This document shows, one piece after another, positions 26,828 through 36,304 of a stretch of 64,000 nt of DNA (position 1 is the first letter of the stretch; the number at the start of each line of letters is the position of its first letter). Made by a program: the position numbers and the translations under genes. This DNA is from Verrucomicrobiia bacterium (lineage in GTDB: Bacteria > Verrucomicrobiota > Verrucomicrobiia > Verrucomicrobiales > Akkermansiaceae). Under the pieces are notes generated by a model. The model ran no database searches. It was given only the letters and a program-made list of their open reading frames with translations, and was not told the DNA's origin. The stretch spans positions 1 to 64,000 of the forward strand of contig JAUIGV010000004.1 in assembly GCA_030432565.1 (NCBI GenBank), read 5' to 3'.

Positions 26828-27379
26828 CTACTGGTTCTTGAGAGGGATTGAAATCACAAGCCCCGCCACACGATCCTCAAGAGAGGTTCGCTTGGGCACA
26901 TGACACTTGAGGCAGGCATTATGAAGGAGAATTGGCCCGGCCCGGCGGTAGCGATCATCTGCGATCAGTTCAAACTCATCCTTCCCGGCCCTCAAGGCAT
27001 CGACCGCATTGCGTTCGAACTGATCCTTGGGTTTGTGGTCTACATTCATCGTTTTTCCTTCAACGCCCAACCACCGGACATCGACCTTCTGCTTCTTTGA
27101 GAGGTCCTTGAAAACCTCCTCGAGCGTCGCGGATGGAATAAAATCATGATCATTGGGGTCAAAGAAGTCGCGATGCACCAATTGCAGTGTTCCGTGAAGG
27201 CTTTCATGAAGGAGTCGCGCCCTTCCTCTTGCCTCCTCGACACCGGATGGCAATAACGCGGAAGCTGCCTCCGAATCACCGGCCTTTGCGGGGTCACTGC
27301 GACCTTCAAAGACAAGGAGGACAGAGATTCCAGTCACTAGCGAAGCAAGAACAATGCCTAAATGATTCTTCATTCCCAA
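26828..27379 (-). CDS. DUF3365 heme protein, periplasmic
   Basis: A 183-residue protein with an N-terminal signal anchor (NHLGIVLASLVTGISVLLVF), then a DUF3365 (Tll0287-like) domain with one heme motif, ACLKCH, near residues 156-160. In the conserved core are LLHESLHGTL, VDVRWLGVEG and NVDHKPKDQFERNAV. Such proteins bind one c-type heme and are thought to sense redox state or gas, or carry electrons. A second Met (residue 3) is an equally good start. It lies just downstream of the giant dehydrogenase gene on the same strand (39 bases), which suggests shared transcription. Confidence 0.82.
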   Translation of the reverse strand: MGMKNHLGIVLASLVTGISVLLVFEGRSDPAKAGDSEAASALLPSGVEEARGRARLLHESLHGTLQLVHRDFFDPNDHDFIPSATLEEVFKDLSKKQKVDVRWLGVEGKTMNVDHKPKDQFERNAVDALRAGKDEFELIADDRYRRAGPILLHNACLKCHVPKRTSLEDRVAGLVISIPLKNQ

Positions 27380-27418
27380 GCCTCGGATATCGGGGCCCGG
27401 AGACGAAGTGAAAACACG

Positions 27419-30400
27419 TTAAGGTTCTGACCTCTTGGCTTCCAAGCGGTCGATGCCAACCATAAAAGCCGGATCCGCGGACTCATTTTTCCCAACGATA
27501 TGGACATCCACCTGTAAGGGCTCCCCCGGGCTGACATTGACATTGCGAAAGATCAAAGGAATTCCCGGGAGAACCTTCTTGGTGTAAAGATCTGCCTCCT
27601 GAAGCTGCCCGTTCATTGAGATCTTGATCACTGCGTAGTCCCTCGCCGTTGTGGGGTAAAGCGTGATATCGTAAGTGCCGGGCTTCAAAGCTTTCAGAGT
27701 CATCGTAAGCACATCTCCGGGCTTGCCCCCGGTCCACCAAAGATGATTGTCACCCGACCAACCAGGGCCAAAGCTCTTCATACCCTGATCGACCAACTGG
27801 CCTCGATTCACCTTGGTAGTCTTAATCAGGCTCTCTCCTTCAAAGCGAATCACGTCTATTGCGGGAGGACCAACTTTTTGGGTCGGATCGGGAATCTCGG
27901 GACCTTCACCGGGAAGAGGAACCTGGGACGGACTCCCGAGATATTTCACCAAATCGGCTACTTTCCCCATCGGAAGCGCCTCAAAAAGTCCGGCTGGCAT
28001 TAGGGATTGGGCGAGTTCTTCGCGCTTGTCCACCTCTCGCTTCTTCACTTCGGTAATCGTTCCGCCGGGCATCGCAAGTTCGATCACCTGATCCGTCTCA
28101 CGACGCACCATCCCGCTCAGGCTGGACCCATCCTTCAGAGCAAGCACGTTTAAAAGATAGTCCTTCCCAACCACCGAACTCGGAGCGAGAACGTTCTCAA
28201 GAAGATAGGCAAGATTGGCCCGATTGGAACCTGTGAGATCGGGCCCCAAGGCGATTCCTTCTCCAAAAAGCTGATGACAGGACCCACAAGTCTCGGTGAA
28301 GACAACACGCCCACGTGACGCATCGGCCTTGGAAATCACTTTGGGGTTCAACCTCTCTTCCCACTTTCTGACTTCATCTGAAAGATTGGCCAGATCGACT
28401 GCGGCTCCGGATCTTGACCAGTTCCGGGATATCAGATCATTGATTTCTTCATTCTTAAATCGATCAAATTGATGAAGCAGAACCATGGAAACCAGAGAGG
28501 ATGAAACCATTTTCCGGTCAACCGCTTGCAGCAATACCAAAGCCATGTCATCACGGGATGCCAGCAAATTCACGGCGTCGTTTCTGAGCTTCAACGGAAA
28601 CCCTGCAAGATGCTTTACAAGAGCCTCGGCCGTTGGTTTACCCGGATGCTGGCGCAGCGCTTTGATGGCAGCTTCCTGCATACTTTCAACATGCAATAAA
28701 TCAGCAGCCAAACTGGCAAGCCCGGGATCTTTACCATTAATCAAAAACTCCATGGCACGATTGCGAACGAATGCAGGTTGCTTCCCGTCCTCTGCCACGG
28801 CCCGCCAATACGGGAAGAAATCGGGATCCCCAAACGGCCCGCCAAGTTCCGCCAAAAGCCCTTCAATCATCTTTTGATCTCCACCCAACTTCCGGCCATT
28901 GGCTTTGATCGCTTCCCAATTCGTCGGCTGTTGAAAGGAGCGGACGTTCTGAAGCGACTCCAGGAGTTGCCGTGCCAGAGTTTCAAAATCGCCCACGCTT
29001 TTTGCATCAGACAAGGAGCGGGTCATGGCTTCCCGTCCCTCCGGAGTGCCGGTTGCACGGCGAATCAAAAATTGTTTCAACTGTGGCCAGGCAGCCTTTC
29101 CTCCGAGAGCCAACACGCGCGCCGGATCAACATCAACCAGAGGCTCAATCCCAAACCAGCAAAGCAATGGAATGTTCTTATCCGGGCCACTAAAGGAATG
29201 TCTGGTAAGACCTTCGGCAAGGCCCCACCGTTGTTCATAGGGAAGCCGCTGTAAGAGCGAGGCAAGGTATCGGCGAACAATGAGGGATTTTTCCTCCACA
29301 GCCATTTTCTCGATCCTCATCAAAGTCTCTTTGGACAGCGCTTTCTGTGATTCACCGGCGAACTGAACCGCCCACGCTCTTAAGTTTGGATCGGCATCAT
29401 CCAGAGCCTCAACCGTACTTAAGCCACAAAAATGCCGCGTCCAGAGGGCTCGAAGCCTGACCCGTGTCGATGAATCTCTCTCAAGGATGGTAAGCGCAGC
29501 TTTAACCGCTTCCTGATTCAATTGACCGGAAGCACTTCGCTCATGAAGAAGTCTGCGGGCCAATCGTGACACGACTTCATTTGGATCGCCCACCAGTTTC
29601 ACAAGCGCTACATCCGAAAGCCTGTGGAGATCACGCGATGGGCTCTTCTTATTTCCATAGCGAACTCGAAAAATGCGACCATTGCTCCGATCCCAAATCT
29701 TCACGTCCCGGTGATGACAGGTCTGCGGATCCACCCAATCGGAGAAATACATCGCGCCATCAGGTCCCTGCATGAGCCCCACCCCGATAAAGTCATGATT
29801 GTTCGTAAGGAGGAAATCGGGACGGTGTCTCGCCAGATACCCCGAACCCTCACGCTCCAGCTTTTCGCGAACGATACGATGCCCGTGGAGATTATGAAAG
29901 AAGACCGCTCCTCGATACTCGGCCGGAAACTCCCCGGCCTGATAAATTCCAAGACCACAATGCGCGTGACCACCCCCAAGGGCAGACGTGTCCGCTGGTG
30001 CCGGGCGACGCGCGGTAAAGTTGTCTCCCCAAAATGCGTGTTCACCGATATTTCCGGCAAAGTGGGAATGATCAGCGATCGTTTTAAGATCCTCGTAAGT
30101 GTGCGGGTTAAAATGCTGCCCGGCCTGTCGCTGATAGCGCCCTCCTTGGGCTAGATGGTAAAAGTGCGGAATCACACAAGCACTGACAAACCAATCGCCG
30201 ACTTCATTGTAATCAACTCCCCAGGGATTACTCGTTCCGTGGGCATAGACTTCAAATTCCTTGAGCACCGGGTGAAAGCGCCATACCCCGGCATTGAGTC
30301 TTTCCCGCTCTGAATCAGAAGCTCCGGGTTTTCCGACATTCGAATGGGTAAAAACACCATGGCATCCATAAAGCCAGCCATCAGGACCCCACGTCAATGA

Positions 30401-32044
30401 ATTCAAGGTTTCGTGGGTATCTTGATATCCCCAACCATCCAGTAAAATTTCGGGATTGTTGTCAGGAACATCATCGCGATTTTCATCCGAATAAAACATC
30501 AAGTACGGTGCCGCCCCGACATACACCCCGCCAAATCCGACCTCGATCCCGCTGCCCAGATTGATCCCTTCTGCAAAGACTTTCTTCGACTCAAAACTAC
30601 CATCCCGATCGGCATCTTCCAAAATCACAATACGATCCTTCCCTTCACCATCTTTAGCTCGCACCGGATAGGTGTGGCCTTCGAGCAACCAAATCCGTCC
30701 GCGTTCGTCAAAGCACATCGCAATCGGCTGCGCGATCTCCGGTTCGGCAGCGATCAGATCAACCGAAAAACCATCCGGAATGTCCATTCGGGCCAAGGAT
30801 TCCCCGGCACTCATCTTATGTTGGTAGTCATCCTGCGGACGGCCTCCGTCAACTCTCCACTTTGGAATTGGAGAAAGCGCACCCCCTTCCTCTTGCAAAT
30901 GCGTAATGAGCCCCATCTTGTTTGAAGTAATGACGTCCGGGCGTCCATCAGCATTCAAATCAGCGACCTTCACCTCCACGCCCACTCCGGAGTCCTCGTC
31001 AATCAAGTGAGGGACAAATTCCAACCCGCGTTTGGTCACGGTATTCTGAAACCAGTAGAGCACCGGAGCCTGCAAGCCCCCCGCGTCTTTCCCCTGATGC
31101 GCGAGGTATCGTTTTCCAGTCACAAAGTCCATCCGACCATCCCCGTCCATATCTGCTTTCGCCAGCGCATGAAGTTGAGAAAAAACGACGCCAAAGTCGC
31201 TTTCTGTCGATGACTTCCCCATCAGGTCACGACGACGGAATTTACCGACGTCCACCTGCTCAAACCAACCCAAGCCATATCCATGGGCCTGGTAGGACGT
31301 TATGATGTCAGCGTCGCCATCTTGATCAAAATCCTCGATCAAGATCTGCGCTCCACCTCCCCCGTAATTGCTCTCCGACCAAACGCGTTTCTTCCACAAG
31401 CCACCCCGCTTTTTGGGATGTTCATACCAATGCCTCTTTTCAACGACATCAAGGCGACCATCTCCATCTAGATCCCCGACTCCAAGGCCGTGACCGAAAG
31501 GCGTCACCGCATCTCCGGGAAGGCTAATAGTGTTCCATGTCCACGGTTTCGTGGCATCGTCATTGGCTTCATAATAGCCATAGCGCCCCGACCGTGCGCA
31601 AACAATCTCCGGAAAACCACCCGGCACCAAATCCACAAAATGGGGCGATTCATTCGCGACTTCCTTCGCTATGACAAGCTCCTCCCAGAGACCTTCGTCG
31701 CCGGAGTTCAGATAAATTTTGGCCTCCTTTCCCGGGAAGCCAAAGACCAGGAGATCATTTTTATCATCACCATTAAAATCCTCCACAAAGCTGAAGAACG
31801 AATTGGAATATCCACGCTCTCCTTGAAAGGCCTCCCCTACCGCAAAACGAAGTCCTCTTTTGAAATCCGGCCCGGCAAACCAGAAGGGTCCATAGCTTAA
31901 ATCGACCACTCCATCGCCATTCAGGTCACCTACCCCACAGCCCTCCGCATAAAACTCTGAGAGCAAAACCTGCCGCTCCCATCCTCCCTGCCCGGCCAGC
32001 AAGTGACCACCGAACATTAGGGCAAGTGTCGATAAGTATTTCAT
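27419..32044 (-). CDS. Giant FG-GAP / PVC-type dehydrogenase / HEAT / cytochrome c protein
   Basis: The 1541-residue exported protein (signal peptide MKYLSTLALMFGGHLLAGQG) carries four parts. Residues about 20-400 are FG-GAP/VCBS repeats with calcium motifs such as DLNGDGVVDL, DLDGDGRLDV and DMDGDGRMDF. Residues about 415-830 form the PVC-type membrane-bound dehydrogenase (TIGR02604) beta-propeller (IPDGFSVDLIAAEPEIAQPIAMCFDERGRIWLLEG). Residues about 830-1230 are HEAT-like helices. A heme c domain (TIGR02603) follows with CGSCH at 1253-1257. The last 110 residues look like a carbohydrate-binding or Ig-like domain. These proteins are abundant in PVC bacteria, but substrates are unknown; sugars or alcohols are plausible. 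The opposite strand has the GMC oxidoreductase genes. Confidence 0.92.
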   Translation of the reverse strand: MKYLSTLALMFGGHLLAGQGGWERQVLLSEFYAEGCGVGDLNGDGVVDLSYGPFWFAGPDFKRGLRFAVGEAFQGERGYSNSFFSFVEDFNGDDKNDLLVFGFPGKEAKIYLNSGDEGLWEELVIAKEVANESPHFVDLVPGGFPEIVCARSGRYGYYEANDDATKPWTWNTISLPGDAVTPFGHGLGVGDLDGDGRLDVVEKRHWYEHPKKRGGLWKKRVWSESNYGGGGAQILIEDFDQDGDADIITSYQAHGYGLGWFEQVDVGKFRRRDLMGKSSTESDFGVVFSQLHALAKADMDGDGRMDFVTGKRYLAHQGKDAGGLQAPVLYWFQNTVTKRGLEFVPHLIDEDSGVGVEVKVADLNADGRPDVITSNKMGLITHLQEEGGALSPIPKWRVDGGRPQDDYQHKMSAGESLARMDIPDGFSVDLIAAEPEIAQPIAMCFDERGRIWLLEGHTYPVRAKDGEGKDRIVILEDADRDGSFESKKVFAEGINLGSGIEVGFGGVYVGAAPYLMFYSDENRDDVPDNNPEILLDGWGYQDTHETLNSLTWGPDGWLYGCHGVFTHSNVGKPGASDSERERLNAGVWRFHPVLKEFEVYAHGTSNPWGVDYNEVGDWFVSACVIPHFYHLAQGGRYQRQAGQHFNPHTYEDLKTIADHSHFAGNIGEHAFWGDNFTARRPAPADTSALGGGHAHCGLGIYQAGEFPAEYRGAVFFHNLHGHRIVREKLEREGSGYLARHRPDFLLTNNHDFIGVGLMQGPDGAMYFSDWVDPQTCHHRDVKIWDRSNGRIFRVRYGNKKSPSRDLHRLSDVALVKLVGDPNEVVSRLARRLLHERSASGQLNQEAVKAALTILERDSSTRVRLRALWTRHFCGLSTVEALDDADPNLRAWAVQFAGESQKALSKETLMRIEKMAVEEKSLIVRRYLASLLQRLPYEQRWGLAEGLTRHSFSGPDKNIPLLCWFGIEPLVDVDPARVLALGGKAAWPQLKQFLIRRATGTPEGREAMTRSLSDAKSVGDFETLARQLLESLQNVRSFQQPTNWEAIKANGRKLGGDQKMIEGLLAELGGPFGDPDFFPYWRAVAEDGKQPAFVRNRAMEFLINGKDPGLASLAADLLHVESMQEAAIKALRQHPGKPTAEALVKHLAGFPLKLRNDAVNLLASRDDMALVLLQAVDRKMVSSSLVSMVLLHQFDRFKNEEINDLISRNWSRSGAAVDLANLSDEVRKWEERLNPKVISKADASRGRVVFTETCGSCHQLFGEGIALGPDLTGSNRANLAYLLENVLAPSSVVGKDYLLNVLALKDGSSLSGMVRRETDQVIELAMPGGTITEVKKREVDKREELAQSLMPAGLFEALPMGKVADLVKYLGSPSQVPLPGEGPEIPDPTQKVGPPAIDVIRFEGESLIKTTKVNRGQLVDQGMKSFGPGWSGDNHLWWTGGKPGDVLTMTLKALKPGTYDITLYPTTARDYAVIKISMNGQLQEADLYTKKVLPGIPLIFRNVNVSPGEPLQVDVHIVGKNESADPAFMVGIDRLEAKRSEP

Positions 32045-32306
32045 CCCTCAGAAAAGACGGCGTAGGCGGGGTCCTGACAAGCTGAAATTTTATCGTTCCC
32101 TGTTGGCTCATCAAAAGAAGGACAACAAACCCAGCGGGATTATCAGCCGTATTTTCACGCTTCCCGACAAAGATCGGATCAAGGATGAAGTGATCCGCGG
32201 TCAGAGCGATGCAGCCTTGGCATAGGTCGTGACTCCGCGCCGCGAACGCTTTGTGCTGGCTCACCCGGCAAATCCCTTTCAGAATCCCAAAAAGTCAGAT
32301 CATTAA
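32007..32306 (+). pseudogene. Possible remnant ORF with in-frame TAG before the GMC unit
   Basis: In one frame the stretch 32007-32306 is free of stops except TAG at 32223-32225, and reads like protein (for example KLKFYRSLLAHQKKDNKPSG and then, after the TAG, RRERFVLAHPANPFQNPKK). It ends with TAA directly before the ATG of the next gene. No ATG or good GTG start is seen, so it may be a truncated pseudogene or chance. It otherwise holds the promoter space between two divergent units. Confidence 0.3.
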
Positions 32307-32885
32307 ATGGAACGTCGAGAAATGTTAAAAATCATGGCCACCTCTCTCGGGGCTGGCATCGCCCTGCCGGAAAGCGCCTTTGCCAAAATGGGCGAGCCAT
32401 TTGATCCAACTGAGCTCACTTTCTTTCGTCCCGGCCAACGGGCGCAGGTTGCCATGATTGCCGAAGCCATTATCCCGCGCACCGATACGCCCGGCGCCAT
32501 CGATGCCGGTGTTCCCGGATGGATCGAGGTCATCGTGAAGGACTGCCTCGAACCAGAAGATCAGGACATCATTACCGCTGGGCTCTCCGAGCTCATGCGG
32601 CGATGCCAAAAGGAACACGGCAAGGATATTGGCCAACTCACCGGCCCCCAACAGGTCGAGTTTCTCACCAAGATGCACAATGAGACGATGGCCGGGAAGC
32701 GCAAGGCGCAGAAAGATGGGCAAAATCCCCGTCGCACTTTTCTCGAGCAGTTTAAGGAGCTCACAAAATTTTGCTTCTGTAGTTCCGAGCTGGGAGCGAC
32801 CGAAGCATTCGAATTCATCTTTGTCCCAGGCAAATGGGTTGGGTCGATGCCGCTCAAGCCCGGACAAAAAGCCTGGGCTCTTTAA
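32307..32885 (+). CDS. Gluconate 2-dehydrogenase subunit 3-like protein
   Basis: A 192-residue protein with a twin-arginine-like start (MERREMLKIMATSLGAGIALP), which fits the exported small subunit of membrane-bound GMC dehydrogenases. The conserved segment MIAEAIIPRTDTPGAIDAGVPGWIEVIVKDCL is typical of this family. It forms an operon with the FAD subunit gene, 18 bases downstream. It is believed to export and stabilise the large subunit by hitch-hiking through the Tat system; that is known for the family, not shown here. Confidence 0.92.
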   Translation: MERREMLKIMATSLGAGIALPESAFAKMGEPFDPTELTFFRPGQRAQVAMIAEAIIPRTDTPGAIDAGVPGWIEVIVKDCLEPEDQDIITAGLSELMRRCQKEHGKDIGQLTGPQQVEFLTKMHNETMAGKRKAQKDGQNPRRTFLEQFKELTKFCFCSSELGATEAFEFIFVPGKWVGSMPLKPGQKAWAL

Positions 32886-32903
32886 TTTTAGAAAATCACG
32901 ACC

Positions 32904-34613
32904 ATGAATTTAAACACCAAAGGGAAAACCTCGCACACCTATGACGCCATCGTCGTCGGATCCGGAATCTCGGGAGGATGGGCCGCCAAGGAGCTGAGCG
33001 AGAAGGGCCTCAAGACCCTTGTCCTCGAGCGCGGCCACGACATCAAACACATCGTCGATTACAAGACAACCAACTCAATGCCATGGCAGTTGAATTGGAT
33101 GAACAAGCCATCGCGCGAGATGCTCAAGCAGCAGAAGAAGCAAGCACGCACCGGTTACACCGTCAAACCCGAGGCCGGCTATCTTTTTGTCGATGACGAG
33201 GATCATCCCTATGAAGAAAAAAAACGTTTCGACTGGATGCGTGGCTACCACACCGGAGGTCGTTCCCTCATGTGGGGGAAACAAACCTATCGACTCAGTC
33301 CCATGGACATGGAGTCAAACGCGAGGGAGGGAATCTCAATCCCGTGGCCGATCTCATACGATGAACTCGCGCCCTGGTATTCCTACGTCGAAAAGTTCGC
33401 AGGCATTAGTGGTTCAAAAGAAGGACTCGCCCAACTTCCCGATAGTGAATTTCAACCACCCATGGACCTGACCCCACCCGAGCTCGATCTCAAAAGAGCC
33501 ATCGAAGCAAAGTGGAAGGGTCGGACCCTCATTCCCGGACGCGTGGCGCACCTCACCGCTCCGACCGAAGAGCAGATCGCTCTTGGGCGCGCCAGTTGCC
33601 AGTATCGAAATCTATGTCGTCGTGGTTGTCCCTTCGGCGCCTACTTCAGCAGCCAGGCCGCCACCCTTAAAGCAGCTGCCAACACCGGCAATATGACCCT
33701 GCGTCCACACTCCATCGTTGAATCTGTCATCTACGATGACAAAGCCGGAAAAGCCATCGGGGTCCGCTTGATCGACGAGATCACTTTTGAAACCATTGAG
33801 TATTACGCCAAGGTCATTTTCCTGAACGCATCCACCGTAGCCTCCACCGCGATCCTGATGAATTCCAGGTCCAGGCGCTTCCCAAATGGCATGGATGAGA
33901 GCGGTTCACTCGGTGGTTACCTCATGGACCACCATCTCGGAGCCGGTGCGAGCGCAACCCTCGATACTCACAAGGATAAAATTCACTATGGTCGCCGTCC
34001 CAATGGCTTTTACATCCCCCGCTTTCGCAACTTCAGCGAGAAAGCCAGAGGCAACTATCTCCGGGGCTTCGGCTATCAGGGCGGCGGCATGCGGGCCAAA
34101 TGGAATCGTTACATTGGCGGCTTCGGCGCGGACTTCAAAAAAGAACTCACCTCCTTCGGCCCATGGCGACTCTACCTCGGCGGCTTTGGCGAATGTCTCC
34201 CCTACGAAGACAACCGGATCACCCTTAGCAAAGATAAAACCGATAAATGGGGCCTTCCCCTCGTCGTTGCCGATGCCGAGTTCAAGGAAAACGAACTCAA
34301 CATGCGCAAAGACATGGCCGGCGACGGAGGAGAAATGCTCGAAGCACTCGGACTCAAAAATGTGCGTACTTTCAACAGCAAACCAAACATTGGCCTCGGC
34401 ATCCATGAGATGGGCACTGCTCGTATGGGCAGCTCGCCCAAGGAATCGGTCCTCAATGGGCACAACCAAGTCTGGGGTGCGGAAAATGTCTTCTGCACCG
34501 ACGGCTCGGCCATGGTTTCCGCCGGGTGTCAGAACCCCTCACTCACCTACATGGCCCTCACCGCACGCGCTGCCAACTACGCCGTCAACGAATTGAGAAA
34601 GGGCAATCTCTAG
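32904..34613 (+). CDS. GMC family FAD-dependent oxidoreductase
   Basis: The 569-residue flavoprotein has the dinucleotide-binding GSGISGGWAAKELSEKG near the N-terminus, a conserved GGRSLMWGKQTYRLSP stretch, and the C-terminal GMC motif IHEMGTARMGSSPKESVLNGHNQVWG...TDGSAM with the active-site His and Asn. It has no signal peptide, and its partner upstream carries one. Family members oxidise sugars, gluconate, choline or alcohols. The nearby heme proteins (DUF3365 and the FG-GAP protein) could accept its electrons in the periplasm. The substrate is not known; no terminator is obvious in the 40 bases that follow. Confidence 0.94.
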   Translation: MNLNTKGKTSHTYDAIVVGSGISGGWAAKELSEKGLKTLVLERGHDIKHIVDYKTTNSMPWQLNWMNKPSREMLKQQKKQARTGYTVKPEAGYLFVDDEDHPYEEKKRFDWMRGYHTGGRSLMWGKQTYRLSPMDMESNAREGISIPWPISYDELAPWYSYVEKFAGISGSKEGLAQLPDSEFQPPMDLTPPELDLKRAIEAKWKGRTLIPGRVAHLTAPTEEQIALGRASCQYRNLCRRGCPFGAYFSSQAATLKAAANTGNMTLRPHSIVESVIYDDKAGKAIGVRLIDEITFETIEYYAKVIFLNASTVASTAILMNSRSRRFPNGMDESGSLGGYLMDHHLGAGASATLDTHKDKIHYGRRPNGFYIPRFRNFSEKARGNYLRGFGYQGGGMRAKWNRYIGGFGADFKKELTSFGPWRLYLGGFGECLPYEDNRITLSKDKTDKWGLPLVVADAEFKENELNMRKDMAGDGGEMLEALGLKNVRTFNSKPNIGLGIHEMGTARMGSSPKESVLNGHNQVWGAENVFCTDGSAMVSAGCQNPSLTYMALTARAANYAVNELRKGNL

Positions 34614-34654
34614 CGACGAGGACAGCTTAACAAGATTCAGGTTCGCCCTGGCTC

Positions 34655-35632
34655 CTAGTCTTTTGTCCAGATTCTCGTATTCAAATCGAGTTCTTCCACA
34701 ATTTCAAAACAACTTCGCAGCTGACCCAATAGCTTTGCCATTTGGTTACGATCACCCGTAGGTCGTTTGATGTCCCCTTCGAACCAGTTCTCTGTGTTGG
34801 GAATGGCCAGCCACACATGGGAATCCCGGAAGACAATCCGAAGCTCACTTCCAAGGCGTTTACGCAATTTCACCAGGCGTTCCTGCATCGCAGGAGTGAG
34901 GATGTAGCGGGTCTCGACCGCATCGGTTCCTCTAACGACAAACATCTGCTCGAACTCGGAATTCTCCATCTTTTGCAGGTTGCCTCCCAACTTCTGCAGC
35001 TTCTTGCCAAACCACCCAAAGTGACGTTCGGCAACATCAGGCATGACGCTCACCGGACTTCGAAACTCTTTGTGGAAGTCGGCCAGCAGGAAGATTCCTT
35101 TAAAAATCGTTTCCCAACGTGTCGATGTGTGACCATCGGAATTTGTGGAAGTATGCTTCTCCTCGGCATGCACTTCTGAAAGCATTAATTTGGTGTCGCC
35201 AATCATCCCATGGATGAGATCCTCGCTCTGATACCGATCCGGGTCGGCGCGAAACAAACCCGATTCCTCATAGACACTCTTCGGAATACCGCGCTCGGGT
35301 TCGTAGGTCATACCGGGTTCAACATGATTCACAAGCTTCCCGATGACGCCAAATTTAAACAGCATCCGATACCGTTTTAGTCCGTCGCCAAAATAGGCAT
35401 AGTAAACCAGAGTCCCCCCAACCACAGCGAAAGGCAGTGCCACCCAGAATCCAGCACCGTTTCGGGTGAGCATCGAAATTAGAAATCCCAACACCAAGGA
35501 TCCAAGCATGACAAAGGTCATCCTAACCTGCCCCTCGGCCCGCTTGGCCGCGATATCTTTTCTGATTCGATTCACCTCCTCGGTTTCGTCAAAGATCTTC
35601 GCCAATGCCGCCTCGACATCCCATTTATTCAT
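34655..35632 (-). CDS. DUF3137 domain membrane protein
   Basis: A 325-residue protein with two adjacent membrane helices (about residues 40-82), followed by a DUF3137 domain. The motifs KTEFRSPVSVMPDVAERHFGWFGKKLQKL-like and ILTPAMQERLVKLRKRLG match this family, which regularly follows LemA. The start overlaps the stop of the LemA gene by four bases (ATGA). The function is not known. On the minus strand, the C-terminus is near residue 325, ending LDLNTRIWTKD. Confidence 0.88.
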   Translation of the reverse strand: MNKWDVEAALAKIFDETEEVNRIRKDIAAKRAEGQVRMTFVMLGSLVLGFLISMLTRNGAGFWVALPFAVVGGTLVYYAYFGDGLKRYRMLFKFGVIGKLVNHVEPGMTYEPERGIPKSVYEESGLFRADPDRYQSEDLIHGMIGDTKLMLSEVHAEEKHTSTNSDGHTSTRWETIFKGIFLLADFHKEFRSPVSVMPDVAERHFGWFGKKLQKLGGNLQKMENSEFEQMFVVRGTDAVETRYILTPAMQERLVKLRKRLGSELRIVFRDSHVWLAIPNTENWFEGDIKRPTGDRNQMAKLLGQLRSCFEIVEELDLNTRIWTKD

Positions 35633-36174
35633 AGTTTCACCTCCACGTTGGCACGCTCACTTGATTTCACCTCAAACCAATCGGCTCGTTCGAAATTGAA
35701 GACCTTTGCAAAGAGCAGCCCAGGAAAGACTTCAACGCCCTCATTCCAATCGGTCACCGCAGAGTTGTAAGCGCGCCTTGATGCACTGATCTGACTCTCC
35801 ACTTCCGTCAAATTTCTCTGCAGCATTAGAAACTGTTCGCTTGATCCGAGCTCCGGATGGTTTTCGGCGAGAGCGAACAATTGGTTTATTCCAGCGGTCA
35901 CTTCTTCCTCCCTTCGAAACCGTTCGGCAGATCCCGGACTGGCATTCCGGGCCGCAATCACCGCTTCCAGAAGCTCTCTCTCATGTCCGGCAAAAGCTTT
36001 CACCGCCTCGACCAGATTGGGGATTAAATCCCACCTCTTCTTAAGTTGGACATCAACGGAGGCAAAGGCATTCCTCATCGCATTCCGGCGTGAGATAAAA
36101 CCATTGTAGATCACGATGGCAGATACGAGCACCAAGGCACTTCCTGCAAAAATCCATTCCATGTTTGCAATCAT
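35629..36174 (-). CDS. lemA: LemA family protein
   Basis: A 181-residue protein with one N-terminal membrane helix (WIFAGSALVLVSAIVIYN) and the LemA core: KKRWDLIPNLVEAVKAFAGHERELLEAVIAAR, the segment LRNLTEVESQISASRRAYNSAVTDWNE, and a PGLLFAKVFNFERADWFEV end. LemA proteins have an outward-facing N-terminus and a helical bundle; function is poorly defined. It shares an operon with the DUF3137 gene. A Met five residues in (MEWIFAG) is an alternative start. Confidence 0.93.
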   Translation of the reverse strand: MIANMEWIFAGSALVLVSAIVIYNGFISRRNAMRNAFASVDVQLKKRWDLIPNLVEAVKAFAGHERELLEAVIAARNASPGSAERFRREEEVTAGINQLFALAENHPELGSSEQFLMLQRNLTEVESQISASRRAYNSAVTDWNEGVEVFPGLLFAKVFNFERADWFEVKSSERANVEVKL

Positions 36175-36248
36175 AGACCCCCAGCAACACCGGACGATTA
36201 CAATTAGCTAAAAATCTTGCAAAAGCACCACTGCCAACAATCCAAACC

Positions 36249-36265
36249 AAGCTGAATTTCAGCTT
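36249..36265 (+). promoter_or_regulatory. 17-base palindrome upstream of the sulfatase gene
   Basis: AAGCTGAA and TTCAGCTT (8-base arms, one-base centre) lie 40 bases before the start of the sulfatase-DUF1080 gene, in the gap between it and the divergent lemA. This is a good shape for an operator of a dimeric regulator, or for a short hairpin. No regulator gene is adjacent. Confidence 0.4.
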
Positions 36266-36304
36266 CGTCAAATTCGGAGCAATAGGATATCCAATCACTC
36301 AGAC

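Noticed and set aside
31926-32264. 112-codon minus-strand ORF at the start of the giant gene
   Set aside because: No family motif, overlaps the beginning of a real gene in another frame.
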